NCBI RefSeq assembly: GCF_022601895.1
Contig: NZ_JAKVIO010000001.1
Span: 124,001-188,000 of the forward strand
Direction: 5' to 3'
From: Sphingomonas sp. LaA6.9
GTDB taxonomy: Bacteria; Pseudomonadota; Alphaproteobacteria; Sphingomonadales; Sphingomonadaceae
DNA length: 64,000 nucleotides
Shown: one piece after another, positions 52,256 through 61,869 of the stretch
Position numbering within the stretch: the stretch's first letter is position 1
Layout: every line of letters starts with the position of its first letter
The notes under the pieces: generated by a model
Databases searched by the model: none
What the model was told of the DNA's origin: nothing
What the model saw: the letters and a program-made list of their open reading frames with translations, nothing else
Translations under genes and position numbers: made by a program

Positions 52256-53726
52256 CGCGCGCGCATTGGCATTGCTCTGGGCGGCGTTGGGAACCGCGCC
52301 CGCCGCGGCGACCGGCGCGCCCACCGCATTCGACGTCGCCGTCGCCGATTCGCGTGCGCCGAAGACGAGCTATGTCCTTCATCTCAAGACGCGGCTCATC
52401 GACGTGCTCGATACGGAGCGGACCGCGGAACTGATCGAGTGGCGCCAGGACGGGCGGGTGCGGGTCGAAGCGGGGGGCGGCCGTCATCTCGCGGATTGTG
52501 CGAGCCGCAAGGGCTGGTCCGCGCAGGGCAGCAAGGTCGTCGAAGATCGGGACATTTGGAAACATCTGTGCGGCATCACGCCGTCGCCCATTGAGAATTC
52601 CGAGATCGAGGTTCAGGGCGGCGTGACCCGGCTCGCCGGCGGCGCGCGGCTTGTAGTGGTGCCCGACGCGGGTTTTGAACGCTGGATCCGCCTTGATCCC
52701 GACAATGTGATCATGGCGATTTCCTACCGACCCTACGGCCCCGGCCGCGCAGCGAAGGGATGGGCGGTTGCCGACTGGATCGAACGTTGCGCCTTGCCCG
52801 AACACATTTTCGAGCCCGGCAGCCTTGTCAAATCAGCGGATTTCCGGTGCGCTGCACAGACGCGTGAAACACTTGCGGATCCCATGTTGCCCGAAGGGTT
52901 CCGCCTTTCCAGATGGCATGATGAGGATAGGTTCGCCGCCATCTTCGATGATGGCTTTGGCGACGACGACATAGGCGAGCGCCTCGATGCGGCGTTGCGC
53001 GAAGTCGAACAGGCGGCGGGGCCCGATTCAATCGCCTATACGGAAGCGCTGACATGGGCCGGGCTGGGCTGGTACGAGCGCGACGAGCAGCAACGCAGCA
53101 TTCCCTATTTCCAGAAGGCGCTCGCGCTCTACGAACGTCTGGTGCCAGAAGGGCATCCGCTGCGCACTTTGTCACTCAACACGCTAACCGATGCGATCGC
53201 GACGGCGCGGAACTGGTTCGGCGCAGCAGAAGCCGGCCGGCGGCAGCGCGCCATCTATCAGGGAAGGCTGGCCGGCAACGGACCCGACAGCGCGGTCACG
53301 ATCGTTTCGTTCATGGAACTCACTCAACAGCGCATAGAGGCTGGCGAGCTGCAGCCGCTGGCGACCGGCTGGCAAGAGACTGTGACCGAGCTGCGGCGTG
53401 GCCATGATCTGCTTGTTCGCACGCAGGTTGATGACTGGCGCGACGTCAACCCGCTGCGCGAGCTGCTTGTTGCGATGTATGCCGAGGCGGGACAATTCGA
53501 TCAGGCGCTTGCGCTGATTGATGTCGCCGAGAAATCGGGCGTGATGACCTCGGACCCGCTGGATATTCTGATCGACAAACCCGGTCTGGACGAGGCCCGG
53601 ATCGACATTCTCGAACGTGCCGGACGGACGCGGGAGGCGGCCGAGCTGCGCGCGAAACTGCCTGACAACGACAATATTCACGATCACGACATCCTCGACG
53701 ACGCGGGGCTGACGCCTACGGCGTGA
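52242..53726 (+). CDS. TPR-containing exported protein of unknown function
   Basis: The product is 494 residues with a signal-peptide-like start (ALALLWAALGTAPAAA). A beta-rich N-terminal part (KTSYVLHLKTRLIDVLDTERTAELIEWRQ) has two Cys positions, then a helical part with TPR-like segments (YTEALTWAGLGWYERDEQQRSIPYFQKALALYERL, LRELLVAMYAEAGQFDQALALIDVAEKSG). The C-terminus is acidic and Asp/His rich (DNDNIHDHDILDD). The ATG at 52242 lies inside the preceding lipoprotein gene. Both are probably envelope proteins working together, an inference from overlap only. Confidence 0.75.
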   Translation: MPRADARALALLWAALGTAPAAATGAPTAFDVAVADSRAPKTSYVLHLKTRLIDVLDTERTAELIEWRQDGRVRVEAGGGRHLADCASRKGWSAQGSKVVEDRDIWKHLCGITPSPIENSEIEVQGGVTRLAGGARLVVVPDAGFERWIRLDPDNVIMAISYRPYGPGRAAKGWAVADWIERCALPEHIFEPGSLVKSADFRCAAQTRETLADPMLPEGFRLSRWHDEDRFAAIFDDGFGDDDIGERLDAALREVEQAAGPDSIAYTEALTWAGLGWYERDEQQRSIPYFQKALALYERLVPEGHPLRTLSLNTLTDAIATARNWFGAAEAGRRQRAIYQGRLAGNGPDSAVTIVSFMELTQQRIEAGELQPLATGWQETVTELRRGHDLLVRTQVDDWRDVNPLRELLVAMYAEAGQFDQALALIDVAEKSGVMTSDPLDILIDKPGLDEARIDILERAGRTREAAELRAKLPDNDNIHDHDILDDAGLTPTA

Positions 53727-53833
53727 GGCTGCCGGTTCGTGGCCGATAATCGTGGGCTACCTCTAATCCCGTTGACTCGCGCAGGGGTGAAGGGCATGGG
53801 ATTCGCGTCATCGGCGGGTAACCGCCGGGGATC

Positions 53834-54029
53834 GCGCGGGAGAGTGTGCTGCATCCACAAAGGTGCGGAACCGCCGAAGGAGCAACCGCCCCGGAATCTC
53901 TCAGGTCAAAGGACCGCGCGGGCCCGTGACACTCTGGAAAGCGTTCTGGCGAAGGCCAGGACCACCGAAGGGGTAAGCCCGGTTCGCACAGGATCGCGCG
54001 AAAGCTCTCAGGTACCGTGACAGAGGGGG
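53834..54029 (+). promoter_or_regulatory. Tandem glycine riboswitch (two aptamers)
   Basis: Aptamer 1 contains GCGGGAGAGTG, CCGAAGGAGCAA, ATCTCTCAGGTCAAAGGACCG and CTCTGGAAAGC. Aptamer 2 contains CACCGAAGGGGTAAGC, AGCTCTCAGGTACCGTGACAGAGGGG. The two are joined by a short linker, the classic gcvT-type tandem glycine riboswitch. It lies 66 nt upstream of gcvT. Such riboswitches usually turn the operon on when glycine is high. Confidence 0.96.
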
Positions 54030-54030
54030 C

Positions 54031-54074
54031 AATGAGGAGACGGCACGAATCCGTGCATCGCCTCATTGACCCTT
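54031..54074 (+). terminator. Hairpin of the riboswitch expression platform
   Basis: AATGAGG (54031-54037) pairs with CCTCATT (54061-54067), with an inner GCACG/CGTGC stem, and GACCCTTTT follows. It lies directly after aptamer 2 and 22 nt before the gcvT ATG. It is a plausible intrinsic terminator controlled by glycine binding. Confidence 0.65.
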
Positions 54075-54095
54075 TTCGACGTGACGGAGTGCATC

Positions 54096-55238
54096 ATGAG
54101 CGAGACTTCCGAAGACACCATGAACCCATTGCCGCTCGACGGCTGGCATCGTGCGCAGGGCGCGCGGATGGTGGGCTTTGCGGGCTACGCCATGCCGATC
54201 CAGTATGAAGGCATCATGGCCGAGCATCTCTGGACGCGCGAGAATGCGGGGCTTTTCGACGTCAGCCATATGGGCCAGCTCACTTTTTCGGGCGAGGGCG
54301 TCGACAAGGCGCTCGAAACGCTGCTGCCCGGCGAGATCCAGGCGCTGGGCGCCAATCGCATGCGCTATTCGCTGCTGCTCGACGAGACCGGCGGCATCCA
54401 TGACGATCTGATGGTGTCGCGGCTGCCGGGCGCCGGCGCTTTCGATGGCGCCGACATCTACATGGTCGTGAACGGCGCGACCAAGTTCGAAGACATCGGC
54501 TATCTGCGCGAGTTTCTGCCCGACGAGATCGCCATGAACCACATGGAGGACCAGGCGCTGCTGGCGCTGCAGGGCCCCAAGGCGGTAACCGCGCTCTCGC
54601 GGATCGTGCCGGGCGTCGAGGCGCTCTATTTCATGCAGGCGGGCGCATTCGAATGGGACGACGCGCCGCTCTGGATCAGCCGCTCGGGCTATACCGGCGA
54701 GGACGGCTTCGAAATCTCGGTGCCCGCCGACAAGGTCGAGGCACTGGCGCAGGCGCTGGTCGATCAGGATGAGGTCAAGCCGATCGGGCTCGGTGCACGC
54801 GATTCGCTGCGGCTCGAAGCGGGACTGCCGCTCTATGGCCATGACCTGAGCCTCGACACCGATCCCGTCTCGGCCGACCTCACCTTCGCGATGCAGAAGC
54901 GCAGGCGCGAGGAGGGCGGCTTCATGGGCGCCGACGTGATCCTGAAAAAGCTCGCCGAGGGCGCAGCGACGAAGCGCGTGGGCCTGACGATCGAGGGACG
55001 CCTCCCCGCACGCGAAGGCGCCGAAATTTTCGCGGGCGATGTCAGGGTCGGCACCGTCACCTCTGGCGGCTTCGCGCCCAGCGTCGGCGCGCCGATCGCC
55101 ATGGGCTATGTCGATGCAGCCCACGCCGCGACGGGCACGCGTTTGCAGATCGAAGTCCGGGGCAAGCGGCTCGACGCCACCGTCGCGCCCATGCCCTTCG
55201 TTCCCCACCGTTATCATCGCAAAGGAGCTGCGAAATGA
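54096..55238 (+). CDS. gcvT: Glycine cleavage system T protein (aminomethyltransferase)
   Basis: The product is 380 residues. It transfers the methylene from lipoyl-bound aminomethyl on GcvH to tetrahydrofolate, releasing ammonia. Visible elements are [70 protein letters not shown] and the C-terminal [37 protein letters not shown]. The ATG at 54096 follows GGAG by 6 nt; the upstream open frame lies in the riboswitch region. The next start, gcvH, overlaps its stop by 4 nt. Confidence 0.97.
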   Translation: MSETSEDTMNPLPLDGWHRAQGARMVGFAGYAMPIQYEGIMAEHLWTRENAGLFDVSHMGQLTFSGEGVDKALETLLPGEIQALGANRMRYSLLLDETGGIHDDLMVSRLPGAGAFDGADIYMVVNGATKFEDIGYLREFLPDEIAMNHMEDQALLALQGPKAVTALSRIVPGVEALYFMQAGAFEWDDAPLWISRSGYTGEDGFEISVPADKVEALAQALVDQDEVKPIGLGARDSLRLEAGLPLYGHDLSLDTDPVSADLTFAMQKRRREEGGFMGADVILKKLAEGAATKRVGLTIEGRLPAREGAEIFAGDVRVGTVTSGGFAPSVGAPIAMGYVDAAHAATGTRLQIEVRGKRLDATVAPMPFVPHRYHRKGAAK

Positions 55239-55606
55239 GCCGTTATTTCACCGAGGATCACGAATGGGTCGACGTCGAGGGTGATATCGCGACCGTTGGC
55301 ATCACCGATTATGCGCAGGAGCAGCTCGGCGACATCGTATTCGTCGAGGTTCCCGAAGAGGGCAAGGAAGTCTCCAAGGGCGACGACGTCGCGGTGGTCG
55401 AATCGGTGAAAGCCGCGTCGGACGTCTATGCGCCCGTCTCGGGCACGGTGATCGAAGGCAATGCGGCGCTTGAGGGCGAGCCGGCGCTGGTCAACAGCTC
55501 GCCCGAGGAAGACGGCTGGTTCTTCAAGTTGACGCTGTCCGACGCCGCCGAGCTGGAAGAACTGATGGACGAAGCGGCCTACAAGGCGTTCGTCGCCAAG
55601 CTTTAA
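55235..55606 (+). CDS. gcvH: Glycine cleavage system H protein
   Basis: This 123-residue lipoyl carrier shuttles the aminomethyl group between P and T proteins. The lipoylation lysine is K59 in [16 protein letters not shown], and the family starts and ends are intact ([36 protein letters not shown]). Its ATG overlaps the gcvT stop (ATGA). A methyltransferase gene follows after 26 nt rather than gcvPA directly. Confidence 0.98.
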   Translation: MSRYFTEDHEWVDVEGDIATVGITDYAQEQLGDIVFVEVPEEGKEVSKGDDVAVVESVKAASDVYAPVSGTVIEGNAALEGEPALVNSSPEEDGWFFKLTLSDAAELEELMDEAAYKAFVAKL

Positions 55607-55632
55607 GCCGTACGCGCTGGAAAGGCCGGGCC

Positions 55633-56397
55633 ATGGTCAACACGACGAGCAAATGGGATGCGGCGGATTACGCCAGGAACGCGGCCTTTGTGCCGGCGCT
55701 TGGCATGCCCGCGGTCGAACTGCTCGATCCCAGGCCCGGCGAGCGCATCCTTGATCTCGGTTGCGGTGACGGCGTCCTGACCGAGGCGCTGGTGCGCGCG
55801 GGCGCCGAGGTCGTCGGCGTCGACGCCTCGCCCGACATGATTGCGGCGGCGAAAGCACGCGGGATCGACGCATATGTGAAGGACGGGCAGGCGCTCGACT
55901 TCGATGGCGCGTTCGATGCCGCTTTCAGCAACGCGGCGCTGCACTGGATGCTCGATCCTGCGGCGGTTGCTGCAGGCGTGTTCCGCGCGCTCAAGCCGGG
56001 CGCGCGCTTCGTGGGCGAGCAGGGCGGCCACGGCAACATTGCGCAGCTTCGCGCGGGCTTGCGCGCCGAACTGACCGATCGCGGCTATCCCGTCCCGGCC
56101 GAGGACCCGCAATGGTATCCAACGCCCGAGGAATTCACGCGCATCTACAGCGATGCCGGCTTCACCGATATCGAGGCGTGGCTGATCCAGCGGCCGACGC
56201 CTTTGCCCGCGGGCGCGGCGTCGTGGTTCCGTACATTTCGCGCGGGTTTCCTCGATGCCGCTGACGTTCCCGAAGAGGCGCAGGAGGAGGTCGCGATGGC
56301 GGCCGAGGCGCGCGTCGCGCCGATCCTGCGCCAGCCCGATGGCAACTGGGTTGCCGATTATGTCCGATTGCGTTTCACGATGAGAAAGCCCCTTTGA
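55633..56397 (+). CDS. Class I SAM-dependent methyltransferase inside the gcv operon
   Basis: The product is 254 residues with the Rossmann-like SAM fold: [28 protein letters not shown] (motif I, GCGDG), a conserved acidic residue in DGQALDF, and [16 protein letters not shown]. It resembles trans-aconitate methyltransferase and ubiquinone/menaquinone-type small methyltransferases, with substrate unknown. It sits between gcvH and gcvPA, with its TGA overlapping the gcvPA ATG by 1 nt (TGATG). It is therefore in the riboswitch-controlled operon and probably linked to one-carbon or SAM metabolism, which is an inference. Confidence 0.9.
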   Translation: MVNTTSKWDAADYARNAAFVPALGMPAVELLDPRPGERILDLGCGDGVLTEALVRAGAEVVGVDASPDMIAAAKARGIDAYVKDGQALDFDGAFDAAFSNAALHWMLDPAAVAAGVFRALKPGARFVGEQGGHGNIAQLRAGLRAELTDRGYPVPAEDPQWYPTPEEFTRIYSDAGFTDIEAWLIQRPTPLPAGAASWFRTFRAGFLDAADVPEEAQEEVAMAAEARVAPILRQPDGNWVADYVRLRFTMRKPL

Positions 56398-57752
56398 TGC
56401 GCTATTTGCCACTTACACCCGAGGATCGCGGCGCGATGCTCGCCAGGATCGGCGCCAGGTCGATCGACGATCTCTTCATCGATGTGCCCGCAGCGGCGCA
56501 GCTTGACGGTCCCATTGCGGGGCTGCCCGCCCACGCGAGCGAACTCGCGGTCGATCGGCACCTGTCGGCGTTGGCGGCGAAGAACACCGCGGCGAGCCAG
56601 ATCCCGTTCTTTCTCGGGTGCGGTGCGTACAAGCATCACGTGCCTGCATCGGTCGATCACCTGATCCAGCGCGGCGAGTTCCTGACCGCCTATACGCCGT
56701 ATCAGCCCGAAATTGCGCAGGGCACGCTGCAGATGCTCTTCGAGTTCCAGACGCAGGTCGCGCGCCTCTATGGCTGCGACGTGGCGAACGCGTCGATGTA
56801 CGACGGCTCGACCGCGTGCTGGGAAGCGATCGTGATGGCGCGTCGCGTCACCAAGCGTGGCAAGGCGATCCTCTCGGGCGGCCTTCACCCGCATTATGTC
56901 TCGGTCGCCAATACCATGGCGAAGTTCACCGGCGACGTGCTCGACACCGCGCTGCCTGAGTTGACCGCCGAAACCGATGCCGAGCGGCTGCTCGCTGCAA
57001 TCGACAAGGACACGTCGTGCGTCGTCGTGCAATATCCCGATATTCTCGGCCGTGTCACCGACCTCGCACCGATCGCTGCCAAGGCGCATGAGAATGGCGC
57101 GCTGCTGGTTGCAGTCGTTACCGAACCCGTGGCATTGGGCGCGCTCAGGTCGCCCGGCGAGATGGGCGCGGACATCGTCGTGGGCGAGGGCCAGTCGATC
57201 GGCGTAGGCCTCCAGTTCGGCGGCCCCTATGTCGGCCTGTTCGCCTGTCAGGAACGCTTCGTGCGCCAGATGCCGGGCCGGTTGTGTGGTGAAACCGTGG
57301 ACGCGGAGGGCAAGCGCGGCTTCGTGCTGACGCTGTCGACGCGCGAACAACATATCCGCCGCGAAAAAGCGACATCGAATATCTGCACCAATTCAGGACT
57401 TTGTGCGCTGGCGTTCTCAATTCACATGACATTGCTGGGCGAGAAGGGGCTGCGCGATCTGGCGACGCTCAACCACGCGCTCGCGGTGCAGGCTGCCGAG
57501 CGACTGGCAAAGGTGCCGGGCGTCGAAGTCGTCAACGACAGCTTCTTCAACGAGTTTACGCTCAGGCTTTCGAAGGAGGCGCGCCCCGTCGTACGCGCGC
57601 TCGACAGCAAGGTGCTTGCCGGCGTCTCGCTCGGCCGGCTCTACCCGGGGGTCAAGGCGCTCGAGAACGGCCTAGTCGTCGCAGTGACCGAAACCACCAC
57701 GGCGGAGGACGTCGAAACCCTTGCATCCGCGCTCGAGGAGGTACTGGCATGA
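56397..57752 (+). CDS. gcvPA: Glycine dehydrogenase (decarboxylating) subunit 1
   Basis: The product is 451 residues: the N-terminal half of the two-subunit P protein, which does not carry the PLP lysine. It shows [84 protein letters not shown] and [36 protein letters not shown]. The start ATG at 56397 is chosen over the TTG three bases earlier. Its TGA overlaps the gcvPB start (ATGA). Confidence 0.97.
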   Translation: MRYLPLTPEDRGAMLARIGARSIDDLFIDVPAAAQLDGPIAGLPAHASELAVDRHLSALAAKNTAASQIPFFLGCGAYKHHVPASVDHLIQRGEFLTAYTPYQPEIAQGTLQMLFEFQTQVARLYGCDVANASMYDGSTACWEAIVMARRVTKRGKAILSGGLHPHYVSVANTMAKFTGDVLDTALPELTAETDAERLLAAIDKDTSCVVVQYPDILGRVTDLAPIAAKAHENGALLVAVVTEPVALGALRSPGEMGADIVVGEGQSIGVGLQFGGPYVGLFACQERFVRQMPGRLCGETVDAEGKRGFVLTLSTREQHIRREKATSNICTNSGLCALAFSIHMTLLGEKGLRDLATLNHALAVQAAERLAKVPGVEVVNDSFFNEFTLRLSKEARPVVRALDSKVLAGVSLGRLYPGVKALENGLVVAVTETTTAEDVETLASALEEVLA

Positions 57753-59314
57753 GCATGAATCGCGAAGGCCGCCCGACGCGCCCCGAAGCCACAACGCAAG
57801 CCGCCGGCAGTACCTTTACCGGCAACCGCGCGCTGATGCTGGAAGAGGCGCTGATCTTCGAGATCGGCGATACGCACACGACCGGGGTCGACCTTGAACC
57901 GGCACCCGCCGTCGCCAGCCGTCTCGGCGGCCTGGAGCGTAACCGCGCCATCGGCCTGCCGGGCCTCTCCGAGCCCGAGACCGTGCGCCATTACACGCGT
58001 CTCAGCCGCCAGAACTACGCGATCGACCTCGGCCTCTTCCCGCTGGGCTCGTGCACGATGAAGCACAATCCGCGCCTCAACGAGAAACTGGCGCGCCTGC
58101 CGGGTTTCGCCGACATCCACCCGCTCCAGCCGATCGACACAGTGCAGGGCGGGCTCCAGCTCATCCATGAGCTGGCGCACTGGCTGTGCACGCTGACGGG
58201 CATGCCCGCGGTCGCGATGAGCCCCAAGGCAGGCGCGCATGGCGAACTGTGCGGCCTGCTGGCGATCCGTTCGGCGCTCGAGGCGCGCGGTGACGCGCGT
58301 CAGGTCATTCTCGTTCCCGAAAGTGCGCACGGCACCAACCCGGCGACCGCGGCATTCTGCGGCTACAAGGTTGAGGACATCCCCGCGACCGCCGAAGGTC
58401 GTGTCGACCTCGAAGCGTTGAAGGCACGGCTTGGGCCCGACGTGGCGGCGGTGATGATCACCAATCCCAATACCTGCGGCCTGTTCGAGCGCGACATGAA
58501 GGCGATCTCGGACGCGGTGCACGCCGCGGGCGGGCTGGTCTATTGCGACGGCGCCAATTTCAACGCGATCGTCGGGCGCGTGCGGCCGGGCGATCTCGGC
58601 ATCGACGCGATGCACATCAACCTGCACAAGACCTTCTCGACGCCGCATGGCGGCGGCGGGCCGGGCGCGGGACCGGTGGTGTTTTCCGAAGCGCTCGCGC
58701 CTTTCGCGCCGCTGCCCTTTGTCGAGAAGAACGGCGAAGGCTATCGCCTGATCGAAGAGGAAACCGCCGAAGAGCACCATGCGCAGAGCTTTGGCCGGAT
58801 GACGGCGTTCAACGGCCAGATGGGCATGTTCACGCGCGCGCTGAGCTATATCCTCAGCCATGGCGCGGACGGGCTGCGCCAGGTTGCAGAGGATGCGGTG
58901 CTCAACGCCAACTATGTCCTGCGCAGCCTCGAGGACGTGCTCGACGCGCCCTTTGGTCCCAGCGGGCCGTGCATGCACGAGGCGCTGTTCTCCGACGATG
59001 GCTTTGCCGAGGGCTTCACCACGCTCGACGTTGCCAAGGGGCTGATCGACGAGGGCTATCATCCGATGACGATGTATTTCCCGCTCGTCGTCCACGGGTC
59101 GATGCTTGTCGAGCCCACCGAGACCGAGAGCAAGGCCGCGCTCGATCAGTTCATCGGCGCGCTGCGTTCGGTGGCCGAACGTGCCAGGGCGGGCGACGAA
59201 GCGCTCAAGGGCGCGCCGCACTTCGCACCGCGCCGCCGCCTCGACGAGACGCTCGCCGCGCGCAAGCCAGTGCTCGTGTGGCGGGACGCGGAGGTCGCGC
59301 AAGCAGCCGAATGA
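57749..59314 (+). CDS. gcvPB: Glycine dehydrogenase (decarboxylating) subunit 2
   Basis: This 521-residue PLP-bearing half of the P protein decarboxylates glycine and loads the aminomethyl group on GcvH. The PLP lysine is K294 in [21 protein letters not shown]. Other matches are [56 protein letters not shown] and [24 protein letters not shown]. The ATG at 57749 overlaps the gcvPA stop; a second ATG follows at 57755. It ends the gcv operon, and a hairpin follows. Confidence 0.98.
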   Translation: MSMNREGRPTRPEATTQAAGSTFTGNRALMLEEALIFEIGDTHTTGVDLEPAPAVASRLGGLERNRAIGLPGLSEPETVRHYTRLSRQNYAIDLGLFPLGSCTMKHNPRLNEKLARLPGFADIHPLQPIDTVQGGLQLIHELAHWLCTLTGMPAVAMSPKAGAHGELCGLLAIRSALEARGDARQVILVPESAHGTNPATAAFCGYKVEDIPATAEGRVDLEALKARLGPDVAAVMITNPNTCGLFERDMKAISDAVHAAGGLVYCDGANFNAIVGRVRPGDLGIDAMHINLHKTFSTPHGGGGPGAGPVVFSEALAPFAPLPFVEKNGEGYRLIEEETAEEHHAQSFGRMTAFNGQMGMFTRALSYILSHGADGLRQVAEDAVLNANYVLRSLEDVLDAPFGPSGPCMHEALFSDDGFAEGFTTLDVAKGLIDEGYHPMTMYFPLVVHGSMLVEPTETESKAALDQFIGALRSVAERARAGDEALKGAPHFAPRRRLDETLAARKPVLVWRDAEVAQAAE

Positions 59315-59327
59315 GCCTGGGCCTGAT

Positions 59328-59366
59328 CGCCTTCGGTGGAAGCGCTGTGCGTTGCCACCGAAGGCG
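59328..59366 (+). terminator. Hairpin after the gcv operon
   Basis: CGCCTTCGGTGG and CCACCGAAGGCG form a perfect 12-bp stem with a 15-nt loop, 13 nt after the gcvPB stop and 22 nt from the convergent methyltransferase-like gene's stop. It probably terminates transcription in both directions, though no strong U-tract follows. Confidence 0.6.
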
Positions 59367-59388
59367 GGAATCGAGCCTTGTTCAAGGT

Positions 59389-59865
59389 CTAGAGCCAGCG
59401 ACGGACGCGAGCCTTGTAATGACGGTAGCCCTCTCCGAATTTCGCTTCGAGATAGCGTTCTTCGCGAACGATCACCTGGCTCTGGATGACGATCAGGGCT
59501 ATCGGCAGGGCGAGGAGCGCGGCCGGGCTGTCGCACATCAGCGCAATTCCCGCATGGATCATGGCCATTGCCAGGTACATCGGGTTGCGCGTGTAGCGGT
59601 ACAGGCCCGTCGCCACGATCGCGGTGGTTGGTTTCCAGGGCTCGGGGTTGGTTCCGGCCCTGCGGAAGCCGCTCACCGCCGCCACAAGAATCGCAGCGCC
59701 CAGAACAACAAGCGTTGCTCCGATGTATCTATGGAGCGGTCCGATTCCGAAGCCGGGGAGATCAAGCCATCCGCCGGCGGCAAGACCAAGCAGCAGAAGG
59801 CCCAGATATACCAGAGGCGGCGGAAGGGGAATTCCGGCCACGTCCTTTGTTTCCGGCATGCGCAT
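59389..59865 (-). CDS. Isoprenylcysteine carboxyl methyltransferase-like membrane protein
   Basis: This 158-residue membrane protein has about four to five hydrophobic helices and the ICMT/PEMT signature at the C-terminus: TGLYRYTRNPMYLAMAMIHAGIAL and REERYLEAKFGEGYRHYKARVRRWL. Bacterial members methylate unknown lipids or proteins using SAM. The ATG at 59865 may be replaced by the ATG at 59859, which has GGGGA 6 nt upstream. It stands alone, convergent with gcvPB and divergent from the DUF938 gene. Confidence 0.9.
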   Translation of the reverse strand: MRMPETKDVAGIPLPPPLVYLGLLLLGLAAGGWLDLPGFGIGPLHRYIGATLVVLGAAILVAAVSGFRRAGTNPEPWKPTTAIVATGLYRYTRNPMYLAMAMIHAGIALMCDSPAALLALPIALIVIQSQVIVREERYLEAKFGEGYRHYKARVRRWL

Positions 59866-59930
59866 TCCCCGGCCCGGTTGATCGAAGCACCCTTATATGT
59901 CGAGCGTGGCGCGGCGGACAGAGGACACAG

Positions 59931-60575
59931 ATGACGGGGGGATCCGAACCCTGGTTTGCCCGCGAAGCTGGCGGATCGGCGCGCAAACATGCGCCCGCAA
60001 CGCTGCGCAATCGCGAACCGATCGTGGACGTGCTGCGCACCCTGATGCCCGTACGAGGCACGGTGCTCGAGATCGCGAGCGGCAGCGGTGAACACATCGT
60101 CCATTTCGCGCAAGTGTTTCCCGCACTGGAATGGCAGCCAAGCGATCCCGACCCCGATGGGCGGCGTTCGATCGCGGCGTGGGGCGCGCAGAGCGGGTTG
60201 CGCAATATCCGCCCGCCGCTCGATATCGATGCCTCGGCAAGCGACTGGCCGGTGGGACCGGTCGACGCGATCCTGTGCATCAACATGGTTCATATCAGCC
60301 CTTGGGTCGCAACACAGGGTCTGATGAGCGGTGCGTCGGTGCACCTCGCGCCTGGCGCACCGCTCTATCTATATGGTCCCTATCGCCGGGACGACGTTCC
60401 GACGGCGGAGAGCAATGAAGCCTTCGATCTGTCGCTCAGGAGCCGCAATCCTGAATGGGGACTGCGGCGGGTAGAGGACATGATAACGCTCGGCGCGGCG
60501 TCGGGGCTGGAGCTTGAACGGCTGGTGGAAATGCCCGCCAACAACCTGTCGTTGGTCTTCCGCAGGCGCGGCTGA
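59931..60575 (+). CDS. DUF938 family SAM-dependent methyltransferase
   Basis: This 214-residue DUF938 protein contains RKHAPATLRNREPIVDVLRTLM, VLEIASGSGEHIVHFAQVFP (motif I), WQPSDPDPDGRRSIAAW, DAILCINMVHISPW and LYLYGPYRRDDVPTAESNEAFD. These are family hallmarks. The fold is that of class I SAM methyltransferases; the substrate is not known. The ATG at 59931 follows AGAGGA by 5 nt. Confidence 0.92.
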   Translation: MTGGSEPWFAREAGGSARKHAPATLRNREPIVDVLRTLMPVRGTVLEIASGSGEHIVHFAQVFPALEWQPSDPDPDGRRSIAAWGAQSGLRNIRPPLDIDASASDWPVGPVDAILCINMVHISPWVATQGLMSGASVHLAPGAPLYLYGPYRRDDVPTAESNEAFDLSLRSRNPEWGLRRVEDMITLGAASGLELERLVEMPANNLSLVFRRRG

Positions 60576-60587
60576 ACGCGCGCCCGC

Positions 60588-60716
60588 TCAGTTGATCGCT
60601 TCTTCGCCCGCCTGGCCGACCGATTCGATGTCGCGACCAAGCCCCTTCACGGTCGAGCACGCGCTGAGCGTGACGGCGGTCAGGGCGAGAATGGCGATGG
60701 CAACGGACTTCTTCAT
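60588..60716 (-). CDS. Entericidin-type small lipoprotein
   Basis: This 42-residue protein starts MKKSVAIAILALTAVTLSAC, a lipoprotein signal with lipobox LSAC, followed by STVKGLGRDIESVGQAGEEAI. That is the typical entericidin A/B family ending (NTxxGxGxDIxxxGxAI). Such peptides are envelope lipoproteins with suggested roles in membrane stress. It is convergent with the DUF938 gene at 59931. The 202-nt gap to the next gene holds no other open frame that I can support. Confidence 0.88.
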   Translation of the reverse strand: MKKSVAIAILALTAVTLSACSTVKGLGRDIESVGQAGEEAIN

Positions 60717-60918
60717 GCAGGGCACCTCAAAGCAGGATGTTTCGACGTCCGCATAGCGGATTCCTCCCTCTCGTCGAACATGAAATGCGTCGATTGCGGC
60801 ACGAAACATTTGTCGCCCGTTCGTGATCCTTGGTCGCAAATCGCGCGCGTTGGGAGGGGACGGATCTAGACTGGCATCACAACGCGCCGACGCGCCGCCA
60901 ATCGCGGGACCGATCAGA

Positions 60919-61824
60919 ATGAAGACCAGACTCACCGCGCTTATGTTCAGCATGGGGCTGGCGCTGCCGTACGCAATGTCGGCAGCGCATCCCGTTCAGG
61001 CTCAAGGGGCTGTCCACCGACAGGCGGACGTTGATGCGCTGTTGACCGCCGATCGCGCCTTTGCTGCTGCGGCAGAGTCACAGGCCTCCCCTGTGGCGCT
61101 TGGTGCGATGTTTGGCCCCGACGTCATCTTCACGACCGAGGAAGGCAAGCTGTTCCGGGGTAAGCAAGCAGTGGTCGCCGCGATTGCGGCTGATCCTGCC
61201 CTGTCCGGCGCAAACGTCACCTGGCAGCCGGTGCGCGGTGGAATTTCCGCCGATGGCCAGCATGGATTTTCCTTTGGCTTCATGACGGCTCGCGCTGTCG
61301 ATGGCGGGGAATTCCAGCTCAAATACCTGGCCTACTGGATCAGGCGTCCTGAAGGCTGGCGCATCGCGGGCTACAAATATGTGCGCCGACCGGACGGCGA
61401 TGTGCCGACGGGGATCATGGCGCCGCTGCTCCCGAATCATGCCATCAGCGTCGAACCTGCAAGCAGCGATCATCACGCGGAGAGCCTCGTGGCCGCCGAA
61501 AAGGGCTTTTCGGACGAGGCGCAGACGGTCGGGCTGGCGGCCGCTTTCGCCAGGCATGGCGGGCCGGATTCGATGAATATGGGACGAAAGGCCGCCTTCA
61601 CCATAGGCTCGGAGAATATCGCGCGCGAACTGTTCGGCGCGCCTCGGCCGGGCAGCCCGATCCAATGGTCATCGGATGGGGTGCTGGTGGCGTCGAGCGG
61701 CGATCTCGGCCTGAGCTGGGGCGCAATCCGATTGAAAAACGCAAATCCGCCTCAGGCCATCGCGTTCTTCACGATCTGGCGGCGCGATGGGCCGAACGAG
61801 CCCTGGCGTTACATCGCAGAGTAG
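60919..61824 (+). CDS. Exported NTF2-like (SnoaL/DUF4440) protein
   Basis: The product is 301 residues with a signal peptide (MKTRLTALMFSMGLALPYAMSAAHPVQA). Two similar regions follow: DVDALLTADRAFAAAAESQASPVALGAMFGPDVIFTTEEGKLFRGKQAV... and ESLVAAEKGFSDEAQTVGLAAAFARHGGPDSMNMGRKAAFTIGSENIARELF. Both match SnoaL/NTF2-like folds with helix plus beta-sheet (FQLKYLAYWIRRPEGWRIAGYKYVRRP; IAFFTIWRRDGPNEPWRYIAE). These domains can bind small molecules or act as weak enzymes; the role is unknown. The ATG at 60919 is chosen from the signal peptide. Confidence 0.83.
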   Translation: MKTRLTALMFSMGLALPYAMSAAHPVQAQGAVHRQADVDALLTADRAFAAAAESQASPVALGAMFGPDVIFTTEEGKLFRGKQAVVAAIAADPALSGANVTWQPVRGGISADGQHGFSFGFMTARAVDGGEFQLKYLAYWIRRPEGWRIAGYKYVRRPDGDVPTGIMAPLLPNHAISVEPASSDHHAESLVAAEKGFSDEAQTVGLAAAFARHGGPDSMNMGRKAAFTIGSENIARELFGAPRPGSPIQWSSDGVLVASSGDLGLSWGAIRLKNANPPQAIAFFTIWRRDGPNEPWRYIAE

Positions 61825-61869
61825 AACGCGAAGCTTGCATTTCCTCCCGCGGAGCCGAAAAGCGGCGCA

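Noticed and set aside
57401-57748. N-terminal extension of gcvPB in the upstream open frame
   Set aside because: The extension overlaps gcvPA in another frame and has shadow composition; the ATG at 57749 overlaps the gcvPA stop in the usual ATGA coupling.
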